Shown: piece by piece, positions 41,865 to 50,277 of the stretch | How positions within the stretch are numbered: the first letter of the stretch is position 1 | Layout of the letters: every line of letters starts with the position of its first letter | NCBI RefSeq assembly: GCF_023630175.1 | Contig: NZ_JALLIN010000042.1 | Location: 1 to 63,809 of the forward strand | Direction: 5' to 3' | From: Streptomyces cellostaticus | GTDB taxonomy: Bacteria > Actinomycetota > Actinomycetes > Streptomycetales > Streptomycetaceae | Length of the DNA: 63,809 nucleotides | Made by a program: the position numbers and the translations under genes | The notes under the pieces: model-generated | Database searches by the model: none | What the model was told of the DNA's origin: nothing | The model's input: the letters and a program-made list of their open reading frames with translations, nothing else

Positions 41865-43424
41865 TCAGATCCACTGCAGGCGCCACAGCCGGAACACGCC
41901 CGTGCCGTCCGAGAGGTACTGGCCGCCGCCGACGTCCTCGGTGCTGACCACGTACTCCTTGCGCTGCCACAGCGGGATCAGCGGCACGTCGGCCGCCACG
42001 TCGCCCTGGATGCCGCGGAAGTCGTTCGAGGCGCGCGAACGGTCGGCGTAGCGCTGGCTGTTCCGGATGAGGGCGTCGACGGTCTTGCTGCTGTAGCCGG
42101 TGCTCATGGTGGAGCCGGTGCCGATCAGCGGCGAACCGAAGGTGTCCGGGTCGGGGTAGTCGGCGACCCAGCCGACGGCCCAGGCGTCCATCTTCCCGGC
42201 GGCCCAGCGCTTCTGGAAGTCGGTCCACTCGTAGCCCTGGACGTTCACCTGGAACAGGCCGCCCTTCTCGAGCTGCCGCTTCAGCTCCGCCGCTTCCTCC
42301 GCGCCCGCGCCCCGGCCCTTGCCGTAGCCGAAGGTGAAGCGCACCGGCAGGGTCACCCCGGCCTGGGTGAGCAGTTCCCGCGCCTTCGCGGTGCTCTGCG
42401 TCGGGTAGCTGTCGAAGAAGGACGTGGTGTGGCCGATGATGCCGGTCGGGATCAGCGAGTACAGCGGGTCGACCGTGCCGTCGTACACCTCGGCGGCCAG
42501 TTGCTCGCGGTTGACCAGCCAGGCCAGGGCGCGCCGCACCCGCACGTCGTGCAGCGGCGAGTCGCCGCGGGTGTTGAGGTAGAGGTTGCGGGTCTCGGAG
42601 CTGTCGGACTCGGTGACGCGCTGGGTGGGATCGCTCGGGTTCAGCTCGGACAGGACCTGCGGCGGCAGCGTCCGGGTGGCCACGTCGAGCTGCTTGTGCC
42701 GCCAGGCGCTCTGCAGCTTCTGCGAGTCGGCGTAGTAGCGCAGCTCGACGGGGCGGCCGGTGCCTCCGAGGTAGCCCTGGTACCGCCCGTAGGGCGCGAG
42801 GACGGCCCTCTGGTCCTTGGTGTACGAGGTCAGCGTGTACGGGCCGGTGCCGTCGACACCGGTGCCGGTGCGCAGGGACGCGGCCGGATAGGCCTCCTTG
42901 TCCACGATCGATCCGGCGCCGGTGGCGACCTTCAGCGGGAAGGTGGCGTCCGGTGACGACAGATGGAAGGTGACGGTCCTCGCGCTGTCGGCGGTCACCG
43001 AGCCGAGGGTGGAGAACAGGGACGCCGGCCCGACGTCCGAGTCGATCTTCTTCACCCGGTCGAAGGAGAACTTCACGTCCGCGGCGGTGAGCCTGCGCCC
43101 GCTCGGGAACGTGATGTCGTCACGCAACGAGCACCGGTACGTCCTCAGTCCGCCGCCCTCGAAGGTGCAGCTCTTCGCCGCGTCGGGGACGGGCCGGACG
43201 CCGCCCGGCTCGAAGGTCAGCAGAGTCTGGAAGACGTTGCTGAACAGGGCCCAGGAACCGGCGTCGTAGGCGCCGGCCGGGTCCAGTGAGGTGACGGCGT
43301 CCGTCGTGCCGACGGTGATCGTCCGGTTCTTGTCGCCCTGCGACGGCAGTAACTGCCAGCCACCGATTCCCATGACGGCCAGCGCGAGCAGTGCAACGAA
43401 AATGCGCATGCGAACAGATCGCAT
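41865..43424 (-). CDS. oligopeptide/dipeptide-type ABC substrate-binding protein, orphan
   Basis: A 519-residue SBP_bac_5 (OppA/DppA-like) protein. ITVGTTDAVTSLDPAGAYDA and the central ADVKFSFDRVKKIDSD are family features. FGSPLIGTGSTMSTGYSSK and IPLWQRKEYVVS complete the C-terminal lobe. The N-terminus has one hydrophobic helix (MRIFVALLALAVMGIGGW) but no Cys for lipidation, so it is probably anchored by that uncleaved helix. GGGAGGGG precedes the ATG at 43424; a longer frame to 43487 lacks support. No permease or ATPase genes are adjacent. Confidence 0.88.
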   Translation of the reverse strand: MRSVRMRIFVALLALAVMGIGGWQLLPSQGDKNRTITVGTTDAVTSLDPAGAYDAGSWALFSNVFQTLLTFEPGGVRPVPDAAKSCTFEGGGLRTYRCSLRDDITFPSGRRLTAADVKFSFDRVKKIDSDVGPASLFSTLGSVTADSARTVTFHLSSPDATFPLKVATGAGSIVDKEAYPAASLRTGTGVDGTGPYTLTSYTKDQRAVLAPYGRYQGYLGGTGRPVELRYYADSQKLQSAWRHKQLDVATRTLPPQVLSELNPSDPTQRVTESDSSETRNLYLNTRGDSPLHDVRVRRALAWLVNREQLAAEVYDGTVDPLYSLIPTGIIGHTTSFFDSYPTQSTAKARELLTQAGVTLPVRFTFGYGKGRGAGAEEAAELKRQLEKGGLFQVNVQGYEWTDFQKRWAAGKMDAWAVGWVADYPDPDTFGSPLIGTGSTMSTGYSSKTVDALIRNSQRYADRSRASNDFRGIQGDVAADVPLIPLWQRKEYVVSTEDVGGGQYLSDGTGVFRLWRLQWI

Positions 43425-43648
43425 GATGCGTGCCCCTCCCAGGCCTGCCAGGGCCCTACCCCCGGCGCGGCGCAGAAAAATGGCCACTCCCCTTAGTGGC
43501 GCGGCTCACCTAATCACACCCGTTTCGGCCGGGGGAAGGGCTGTCGGCCCGAATGGGAGAGAACTTACCGAGGCCTGGTTTCGGCCCGATTCCACAGCCT
43601 CTTCACAGGAAGGCGGAAGCGGTTTCGGCCACGGTGCCGGCGGGCGGG

Positions 43649-44923
43649 TCAGGCGCGTGTGGCGGCCAGCTCGATCACCGTCACGTCCGAGGGCGCGTCG
43701 ACCCGGGTGGGCGGTCCCCAGGCACCTGCGCCGCGGCTGACGTACAACTGCGTGTCGCCGTAGCGCTCGAGGCCGGCCACGGTGGGGTTGGCGGCGGCCG
43801 CGATCAGGTTGCCGGGCCAGAGCTGGCCGCCATGGGTGTGGCCGGAGAGCTGGAGGTCGACGCCGCGCCGGACCGCCTCGTGGATCTGCGCCGGCTGGTG
43901 GGCGAGGAGCACGCAGGCCCGGGCCGGGTCCCGGTCCCCGAGCGCCTTCGCGAAGTCCGGGCCCCGGCCCTCGCTCTCGCCCTGGAGGTCGTTCACGCCG
44001 GCCAGGTCGAAGTACGGCAGTTCGGTGCGGGCGTTCTCCAGCGGGTGCAGGCCGAGGGTGCGCACCTCGGCGACCCACTGCTCGGCGCCGGAGAAGTACT
44101 CGTGGTTGCCGGTGACGAAGTACGCCCCGTGCCGCGCGCTGAGCCGGGCCAGGGGCGCCGCGGCCGGGCCGAGGTCCTTCACGCTGCCGTCCACCAGGTC
44201 GCCGACGACCGCGATCAGGTCGGGCTGGGTGGCGTTCACGGTGTCGACCACCCGCTGCGCGAAGCCGCGGCCGAGGACGGGGCCGAGGTGGATGTCGCTG
44301 ACGACGGCGATCCGGAACCCGTGTGCGGCGCGCGGCAGCCGGGTGAGCGGCACGGTGACGCGCTTGACCCGCGGCCCGCGCAGCACGCCGTAGGTGCCCC
44401 GGCCGACGGTTCCCACGGCGGCGGCCGCGGCGGCGCCGCCCACGACCCGGGAGACGAGCAACCGCCGGGAGGGGTCGCCCGTCCCGCGCGGTACCGGCCC
44501 GGCGGGCTCCGGCCGGTCCGGCCGGTGCGGCGCGTCCGGTGCCGGCCGCGGTGCCGCCGGCACCGTCTCCGGCTCCCGGACACGAGGCTCGGCGGTTCGC
44601 GCCCGGCGCGCCAGGAGGCGTACCGCCAGGGGCCTGACGACCTCGCCGGCCACCACCCCCACCAGCAGGTACAGCGCCAGCGCCATCCACAGGAAACCGG
44701 GCCAGGCGAGGGCGCGCTGCAGCGGGAAGGGGGCGCCGGAGCGTTCGGCGACCAGGGCGCCGACCATCAGCAGCGGCCCGGCGACGAACACCGCCGTGCC
44801 GGCGCGGCGGGCCGGGCCCGGACCGCGGGTGGTGTCACGGACCAGGCGGCGCCACACGTACCAGTGCCCGAGCACCAGCACGGCGAGGACGGCCGCCACC
44901 AGGAGGACGAGGAGAAGGACCAC
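43649..44923 (-). CDS. membrane metallophosphoesterase (YkuE/YaeI-like)
   Basis: A 424-residue protein with an N-terminal membrane region (helices near 2-18, 45-62 and 75-95) and a Pro-rich linker. The calcineurin-like phosphoesterase domain runs from about 175 to 420. Metal-binding motifs are VVSDIHLG, VGDLVDG, TGNHEYF and LSGHTHGGQ, in canonical order, with LLAHQP between them. The active site should face outwards or be near the membrane; substrates for relatives include lipid A precursors and cell-wall lipids. The SCO4848-like gene lies 16 bases upstream, so both are probably in one operon. Confidence 0.9.
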   Translation of the reverse strand: MVLLLVLLVAAVLAVLVLGHWYVWRRLVRDTTRGPGPARRAGTAVFVAGPLLMVGALVAERSGAPFPLQRALAWPGFLWMALALYLLVGVVAGEVVRPLAVRLLARRARTAEPRVREPETVPAAPRPAPDAPHRPDRPEPAGPVPRGTGDPSRRLLVSRVVGGAAAAAAVGTVGRGTYGVLRGPRVKRVTVPLTRLPRAAHGFRIAVVSDIHLGPVLGRGFAQRVVDTVNATQPDLIAVVGDLVDGSVKDLGPAAAPLARLSARHGAYFVTGNHEYFSGAEQWVAEVRTLGLHPLENARTELPYFDLAGVNDLQGESEGRGPDFAKALGDRDPARACVLLAHQPAQIHEAVRRGVDLQLSGHTHGGQLWPGNLIAAAANPTVAGLERYGDTQLYVSRGAGAWGPPTRVDAPSDVTVIELAATRA

Positions 44924-44939
44924 GCTGCAGTCTCTCCCG

Positions 44940-45179
44940 CTACGGCGTCCGGCGCAGTGCGCGCAGTCCGCGCAACCCGATGACCCCGATGACCGTCCCC
45001 AGTACGAAGGAGACGATCGCCAGCAGCAGGTGCACCCAGAAGTACGCGGTCGGGTGGCCGTCGTCGAAGGCGAGACCGCTGCCGTCCTCGGCCAGGTTCT
45101 TGACGAAAGTGATCCAGATGACCCAGCTCCACACCCCGAACGCGAGCAGGAACCAGGAGACCGGGCGGCTGAGTTTCAC
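44940..45179 (-). CDS. SCO4848-family small membrane protein
   Basis: A 79-residue protein with two helices: RPVSWFLLAFGVWSWVIWIT and YFWVHLLLAIVSFVLGTVIG. These flank a short outside loop, VKNLAEDGSGLAFDDGHPTA. It matches my memory of the actinobacterial family named after S. coelicolor SCO4848, which also sits next to a DD-carboxypeptidase. The GTG at 45179 is preceded by AAAGG about 10 bases upstream. Function is unknown. Confidence 0.85.
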   Translation of the reverse strand: MKLSRPVSWFLLAFGVWSWVIWITFVKNLAEDGSGLAFDDGHPTAYFWVHLLLAIVSFVLGTVIGVIGLRGLRALRRTP

Positions 45180-45351
45180 AATGGCTGACCTTTCGTCACT
45201 GGGCCGGGCCCGGGCGACCGGCCGGGGGTCCGGGGGTTGGGCCCCGGATGAGCACGGGATGCGTTCAGTATCGCCGTCCGGGGCCGCGTGCCGCGGCCGG
45301 GGTGGGGTGCCGGGCGGGACTTCGGTGTCCGCGGCAGGTACGTTTCCGACC

Positions 45352-46584
45352 GTGCCCCCACCGAAGAAGGCCACCGGGCGATGCCTGCCGGCCGCCTCCG
45401 CCACACTGCTGCTCCTCGCCGCCACCGCGCCCGCGGCGCTCGCGGCGCCGAGTCCCCCCACGAGCCCGACCGCCGCTCCCCCGGCGTTCATGTCGCAGGT
45501 GGGCGGTGCCCGGCTCGGGCAGCCCGGGACGCAGGTGAACCTCGCGGCCGGCGTGCCCGTGCTGCCCAAGGACCTCACCGCGCGGTCGTGGATCGTCTCC
45601 GACGCCGAGTCCGGCGAGGTCCTCGCCGCCCACGACGCGCACTGGCCGCTGCCCCCGGCGAGCACCCTGAAGATGCTGTTCGCGGACACCCTGCTGCCCC
45701 GGTTCCCGAGGACGATGGAGCACAAGGTGGTCCCGTCCGACCTCGCGGGCATGGGCGCCGGTTCGAGCGTGGTGGGGATAAAGGAGAGCCACACCTACTC
45801 CGTGCACGATCTGTGGCTCGGGGTCTTCCTGCGCTCGGGCAACGACGCCGTGCACGTGCTGGCCGCGATGAACGGCGGGGTGGACCGGACCGTCCAGGAC
45901 ATGCAGGACCACGCCGACGAGCTGCAGGCCCTGGACACCCACGTGGTCAGCCCGGACGGATACGACGCGCCGGAGCAGCGGTCGTCGGCGTACGACCTGA
46001 CCCTGTTCGCCCGCTCCGGGCTGCAGAAGAAGGACTTCCGCGAGTACTGCTCCACGGTGTCGGCGAAGTTCGAGTCCGGCGAGATCCGCAACACCAACCG
46101 GCTGCTGAGCGGCGACACGGACGTGCCCGTGTACCAGGGCATCGCCGGGGTGAAGAACGGCAACACCACCGACGCGGGCGCCACGTTCACCGGGGTCGCC
46201 GAGCGCGACGGCAAGGTGCTGCTGGTCACGGTGATGAACCCGGAGAAACGCGAGCACAACGAGGTCTACAAGGAGACCGCGAAGCTGTTCGACTGGGGTT
46301 TCCGGGCGGCCGGGCGGGTGCAGCCGGTGGGCGAGCTGGTGCCGCCGAAGAGCGCGCAGGCCACCTCCCAGCCGGGCGCCACCGCGTCCGCGGGGCCGGC
46401 GCACCGGACCGGCGGGGCCGGTACGGAGCCGGTGGCGGGCGCCTCGGGCGGGACCGGCTCCACCGGTGTCGGAACCGCTCTGGCCGTCGCCGGCGGGTTG
46501 CTGGTGCTGCTCGGGGGCGGGGTGTTCCTGATCAACCGCCGTTGGCCGCTGCCCGATCTGATGCGGCGCCGGACGCGTTCGTGA
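45352..46584 (+). CDS. D-alanyl-D-alanine carboxypeptidase (PBP5-like)
   Basis: A 410-residue penicillin-binding peptidase that trims pentapeptides in peptidoglycan. The signal peptide ends near ALA-APS (about residue 32). Active-site motifs are S104-T-L-K107, S162-G-N164 and K268-N-G270, the last replacing the usual KTG. A Gly/Ala/Thr linker leads to a C-terminal membrane helix (about 376-398) and the basic tail RRRTRS, so the enzyme stays anchored. The GTG at 45352 lacks a ribosome site; TACGTT upstream might make it leaderless. The 3' end overlaps the convergent YihY gene by 53 bases. Confidence 0.92.
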   Translation: MPPPKKATGRCLPAASATLLLLAATAPAALAAPSPPTSPTAAPPAFMSQVGGARLGQPGTQVNLAAGVPVLPKDLTARSWIVSDAESGEVLAAHDAHWPLPPASTLKMLFADTLLPRFPRTMEHKVVPSDLAGMGAGSSVVGIKESHTYSVHDLWLGVFLRSGNDAVHVLAAMNGGVDRTVQDMQDHADELQALDTHVVSPDGYDAPEQRSSAYDLTLFARSGLQKKDFREYCSTVSAKFESGEIRNTNRLLSGDTDVPVYQGIAGVKNGNTTDAGATFTGVAERDGKVLLVTVMNPEKREHNEVYKETAKLFDWGFRAAGRVQPVGELVPPKSAQATSQPGATASAGPAHRTGGAGTEPVAGASGGTGSTGVGTALAVAGGLLVLLGGGVFLINRRWPLPDLMRRRTRS

Positions 46585-47440
46585 CCTCGGTGTCCTTGCT
46601 CCGCGTCGCCGTCCAGGCGGCGCAGAACAGGACGAGTTTCGCGGTGAAGTTGATCCACAGCAGCAGGGCGACGGGCACACCGAACGCGCCGTACATGCTC
46701 TTCGAGGCGACTCCCTGGATATAGCCGCTGAGCAGCAGCTTCAGCAGTTCGAAGCCGATCGCTCCGGTCAGCGCCGCCACCAGGAGGCGGCGGCGCGGGG
46801 GTTCGACCCCGGGCAGCAGGGTCAGCACGTAGAGCAGCAGCAGGAAGTCGGCGACCACGGCCACGACGAAGGCGATGACCTGCAGCAGCACATGCCCCCA
46901 GCCGTGCCGGTCGAGGCCGAGCTGATCGCTGAGCCGGCCCACCATCGCCGAGGCCACGGTGGAGATGGCGAGGGTGGCCACGACCGCGCCGCCGAGACCG
47001 AGCAGGACGCCCGCGTCCTTGACCTTGGCGAGGAAGGGGTTCTCCTCGCTGTCCGGCAGTTCCCACACCGCGCGCAGGCAGTCTCGCACCTGACCCACCC
47101 AGCCCATGCCGGTGAACAGCAGCAGGGCACCGGCGATCACCCCCACGGTGCCGGCGTTCGCCACCAGGGACTCGATGTCGAGCTGCTCGGAGATACCGGG
47201 GATCTGCTCGGCGATCCTGTCCTGCAGGTCCCTCTGCTGCGACTGGCTGAGCGTGGCGGCGCCGACGGTGGCGGCCAGCGTCAGCAGCGGGAACAGCGCG
47301 ACGAAGCTGACGAAGGTCATCGCGGCGGCCAGACGCGTCCACTTCACCCGGTCCAGGCGCTCGTACGAACGCCAGGCGTGCGTGGTCATCAGCCGGGTGA
47401 CGATCGGCCCTATTCCGGGGAGCTTCTTCAGCCAGTCCAT
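46532..47440 (-). CDS. YihY/BrkB-family membrane protein
   Basis: A 302-residue protein with six hydrophobic segments. The first follows the basic, amphipathic N-terminus ending at RLAAAMTFVSFVALFPLLTL. GLGGAVVATLAISTVASAM, LLQVIAFVVAVVADFLLLLY and GVPVALLLWINFTAKLVLFC match the YihY/BrkB pattern. Family members were once called ribonuclease BN by mistake, and their role (transport or lipid handling) is open. The tail is hydrophilic. Its last 53 bases are shared with the 3' end of the carboxypeptidase gene on the other strand. Confidence 0.88.
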   Translation of the reverse strand: MDWLKKLPGIGPIVTRLMTTHAWRSYERLDRVKWTRLAAAMTFVSFVALFPLLTLAATVGAATLSQSQQRDLQDRIAEQIPGISEQLDIESLVANAGTVGVIAGALLLFTGMGWVGQVRDCLRAVWELPDSEENPFLAKVKDAGVLLGLGGAVVATLAISTVASAMVGRLSDQLGLDRHGWGHVLLQVIAFVVAVVADFLLLLYVLTLLPGVEPPRRRLLVAALTGAIGFELLKLLLSGYIQGVASKSMYGAFGVPVALLLWINFTAKLVLFCAAWTATRSKDTEVTNASGAASDRAAANGG

Positions 47441-47583
47441 GCTGCGTCTCTGCCCGCGCCACCGGGGCCCGATGTCCGGGTGGCGACGGCACTATTGAGT
47501 GACATCCCATTAATCACCCGTCCCGCCGAACGGAGTCATGTTCTGTGATCAATCACCCATAAATGGACGATACGGTCACCGGC

Positions 47584-48339
47584 ATGCTCCGCCTCGCACC
47601 CCTCCCCCGGTCTCTGCTCGTCCTCGGCGGCACCTCGGAGATCGCGCTCGCCACCGTGCACCGCCTGATCGCCCGCGGCGCCCGGACCGTCCGGCTGGCG
47701 GGCCGCCCCTCACCGGAACTGGAGCGGGCCGCAGAGAGCCTGCGCGCACTGGGCGCCGAGGTCCACACCCTCGCCTTCGAAGCCCTCGACCCCGAGTCGC
47801 ACGAGCCGGTCCTCGGCAAGGTGTTCGCCGAGGACGACATCGACCTGGTGCTGATGGCCTTCGGCATCCTCGGTGACCAGGCCCATGACGAGCGCGACCC
47901 GATGCGCGCCGTCCAGGTCGCGCGGACCAACTACACCGGAGCCGTGTCGGCGGGCCTGGTGGCGGCCTGCGCGCTGCAGACCCAGGGCCACGGCTCGCTG
48001 GTGGTCCTGTCCTCCGTCGCCGGCGAACGCGCCCGCCGGGTGGACTTCATCTACGGCTCCAGCAAGGCCGGGCTCGACACCTTCGCGCAGGGTCTCGGCG
48101 ACGCGCTGTACGGCACCGGGGTGCACGTCATGGTCGTACGCCCCGCCTTCGTGGTGACGCGCAGGACGGCCGGCCTGCCCAGGGCGCCGTTCGCCACCAC
48201 CCCGGAGGCGGTCGCCACGGCCGTCGAACTGGGCCTGCGCCGCCGCTCGGAGACGGTGTGGGTGCCGGGCTTCCTGCGCCCGGTGATGGCGGTCCTGCGG
48301 CACGCGCCGCGCACGGTGTTCCGCAGACTGCCCCTCTGA
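47584..48339 (+). CDS. dprE2: SDR-family reductase resembling DprE2
   Basis: A 251-residue short-chain dehydrogenase. The NAD(P) site is SLLVLGGTSEIALATV (G-G-T-S-E-I as in mycobacterial DprE2). The catalytic tetrad is Asn in TNYTGAVSAG, Ser in VLSSVAGERARR, and Tyr and Lys in FIYGSSKAGLDTF. LVLMAFGILGD, VVRPAFVVTR and the ending LRHAPRTVFRRLPL are nearly identical in pattern to Rv3791 as I remember it. DprE2 reduces decaprenyl-phospho-2-keto-erythro-pentofuranose; here the partner oxidase DprE1 is not nearby. The ATG at 47584 gives the family length; an ATG at 47563 is also open. Confidence 0.8.
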   Translation: MLRLAPLPRSLLVLGGTSEIALATVHRLIARGARTVRLAGRPSPELERAAESLRALGAEVHTLAFEALDPESHEPVLGKVFAEDDIDLVLMAFGILGDQAHDERDPMRAVQVARTNYTGAVSAGLVAACALQTQGHGSLVVLSSVAGERARRVDFIYGSSKAGLDTFAQGLGDALYGTGVHVMVVRPAFVVTRRTAGLPRAPFATTPEAVATAVELGLRRRSETVWVPGFLRPVMAVLRHAPRTVFRRLPL

Positions 48340-48354
48340 GGGGGCGGGGAGCGG

Positions 48355-48933
48355 CTACCGGCCGGCGATCGTGCCCTGCTCCAGGCACCCCGCCTGCGGC
48401 GGCACCACGGATCCGCCGAACGGGTACTCCCGCAGCTTGCGCCACACACCGTCGGCGCCCTGCTCGTGGAGCGCGAACCCGGTGCACGGCCACTCGGCCT
48501 CGAAACCGGCCAGCTCCGCGAAGGCGCGGTCCATCGCCGCCTCGTCGATGCCGTGCGCCACGGTGACGTGCGGGTGGTACGGGAACTGCAGCTCGCGCGG
48601 CACGGGCCCGGAGGCGTCGCGGACCCGCTGCTGCAGCCAGGAGCAGTCCTCGGCGCCCTGGACGACGCGCACGTAGACGACCGGCGACAGCGGCCGGAAG
48701 GTACCGGTCCCGGACAGCCGCATCGGGAACGGCCGCCCGGCCGCCGCGACCCCTCTCAGATGGGCGTCCACCGCGGGCAGGTCGGCCCCGTCCACCTCGG
48801 TCGGCGGCAGCAGGGTGACATGCGAGGGGATGCCGTGAGCCGCGGCGTCGCCGAAGCCCGCGCGCCGCTCCTGGAGCAGGCTGCCGTGAGGCTCCGGGAC
48901 CGCGATCGACACGCCGATCGTTACGGTCCCCAC
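48355..48933 (-). CDS. 2'-5' RNA ligase / 2H phosphoesterase family protein
   Basis: A 192-residue 2H phosphoesterase. The two catalytic H-x-T motifs are both present: H38-V-T40 in GIPSHVTLLPP and H122-V-T124 in PYHPHVTVAHG. They are spaced as expected for the bilobed fold. Substrates of such proteins are cyclic phosphodiesters in RNA or nucleotides, and none can be assigned here. The gene is convergent with the reductase gene (15 bases apart). Confidence 0.85.
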   Translation of the reverse strand: MGTVTIGVSIAVPEPHGSLLQERRAGFGDAAAHGIPSHVTLLPPTEVDGADLPAVDAHLRGVAAAGRPFPMRLSGTGTFRPLSPVVYVRVVQGAEDCSWLQQRVRDASGPVPRELQFPYHPHVTVAHGIDEAAMDRAFAELAGFEAEWPCTGFALHEQGADGVWRKLREYPFGGSVVPPQAGCLEQGTIAGR

Positions 48934-49078
48934 GTCGTCTCCCCTCGTCGTGTCTGTTTTCTTCTCACCCGTCGGATATGACTGTACGGCTCCCGCCGTC
49001 CCGCGGGCAGGCGCGGCGGCAGTGATGTGCAGCGCTCCGCCCGCTCGGGTGCGCGTGCGGCCGTACGCCTCGGTGTGC

Positions 49079-50092
49079 TCAGTGCTTCGCCGGCAGGAAG
49101 CCCACGCGGTCGTACGCCTGCGCGAGCGTCTCGGCGGCCACGGCCCGGGCCTTCTCCGCGCCCTTGGCCAGGACCGAGTCGAGCGTCTCGGGGTCCTCCA
49201 GGTACTGCTGGGTGCGCTCCCGGAACGGGGTCACGAACTCCACCATGACGTCGGCGAGGTCCGTCTTGAGCGCGCCGTACATCTTGCCCTCGTAGTCCTT
49301 CTCCAGCTCGTCCACCGAGCGGCCGGTGAGGGTGGCGAAGATGGTGAGGAGGTTGGAGACGCCGGGCTTGTTCTCGGTGTCGTAGCGGATCACCGTGTCG
49401 GTGTCGGTGACCGCGCTCCTGACCTTCTTCGCCGTCGCCTTCGGCTCGTCGAGCAGGTTGATCAGGCCCTTGGGCGTGGACGCCGACTTGCTCATCTTGA
49501 CCGTCGGGTCCTGCAGGTCGTAGATCTTCGCCGTCTCCCTGAGGATGTACGGCTTCGGAACGGTGAAGGTCGGGCCGAACCGCCCGTTGAACCGCTCGGC
49601 GAGGTCGCGGGTCAGCTCGATGTGCTGGCGCTGGTCCTCACCGACCGGCACCTCGTTGGCCTGGTACAGCAGGATGTCGGCGACCTGCAGGACCGGGTAG
49701 GTGAACAGGCCGACGGAGGCACGGTCGGCGCCCTGCTTGGCGGACTTGTCCTTGAACTGGGTCATGCGCGAGGCCTCGCCGAAGCCGGTGAGGCAGTTCA
49801 TGACCCAGGCGAGCTGGGCGTGCTCGGGGACGTGGCTCTGCACGAAGAGGGTGCACCGGTCCGGGTCGAGGCCGGCGGCCAGCAACTGCGCGGCGGCCAG
49901 CCGGGTGTTGGCCCTGAGCTGGGCCGGTTCCTGCGGAACGGTGATCGCGTGCAGGTCGACGACCATGTAGAACGCGTCGTGGGACTCCTGCAGGGCCACC
50001 CACTGCCGGACGGCGCCGAGGTAGTTGCCGAGGTGGAACGAGCCCGCGGTGGGCTGGATTCCGGAGAGCACGCGAGGTCGGTCAAGGGCCAT
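49079..50092 (-). CDS. trpS: tryptophan--tRNA ligase
   Basis: A 337-residue class I aminoacyl-tRNA synthetase charging tRNA-Trp. The HIGH equivalent is H20-L-G-N23 in GSFHLGNYLGAVRQW, and the second signature is K199-M-S-K-S203. Length and sequence are typical of bacterial TrpRS, and the whole family pattern is kept, including FKDKSAKQGADRASVGLF and EDQRQHIELTRDLAERF. The ATG at 50092 is preceded by GGTGGG; an ATG at 50101 would add three residues. It lies downstream of glyA on the same strand, with a complex hairpin between them. Confidence 0.97.
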   Translation of the reverse strand: MALDRPRVLSGIQPTAGSFHLGNYLGAVRQWVALQESHDAFYMVVDLHAITVPQEPAQLRANTRLAAAQLLAAGLDPDRCTLFVQSHVPEHAQLAWVMNCLTGFGEASRMTQFKDKSAKQGADRASVGLFTYPVLQVADILLYQANEVPVGEDQRQHIELTRDLAERFNGRFGPTFTVPKPYILRETAKIYDLQDPTVKMSKSASTPKGLINLLDEPKATAKKVRSAVTDTDTVIRYDTENKPGVSNLLTIFATLTGRSVDELEKDYEGKMYGALKTDLADVMVEFVTPFRERTQQYLEDPETLDSVLAKGAEKARAVAAETLAQAYDRVGFLPAKH

Positions 50093-50197
50093 GCCCACCA
50101 TTCTCTCAGGTAACGGGGGGCGATCCGGTAGGGGTGGGCAACAGGTGGGGCGCGATCCGTTCCGCGAGGTGTAACAGGGGGTGGGGCGCGGCGGTGC

Positions 50198-50243
50198 GGC
50201 ACGACGCCGCGCGGCGGCCCGGCGTCGTGCCGGGCCGCCGCGC
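50198..50243. terminator. overlapping alternative hairpins between glyA and trpS
   Basis: A perfect 15-bp stem (50209-50223 with 50229-50243, loop GTCGT) follows glyA and can terminate it. The same right-hand bases can pair differently: 50198-50209 with 50220-50231 forms another perfect 12-bp stem. The two folds exclude each other, and both precede trpS on the same strand. Confidence 0.7.
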
Positions 50244-50277
50244 GGGGCCTCGTCAGGGGCCGGTCGGCCTCCGGGGG

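Noticed and set aside
48355..48933. RNA repair or CBASS-like defence role for the 2'-5' RNA ligase-like protein
   Set aside because: There is no cyclase, effector nuclease or RNA-repair partner next to it. 2H phosphoesterases of this size are common stand-alone housekeeping genes.
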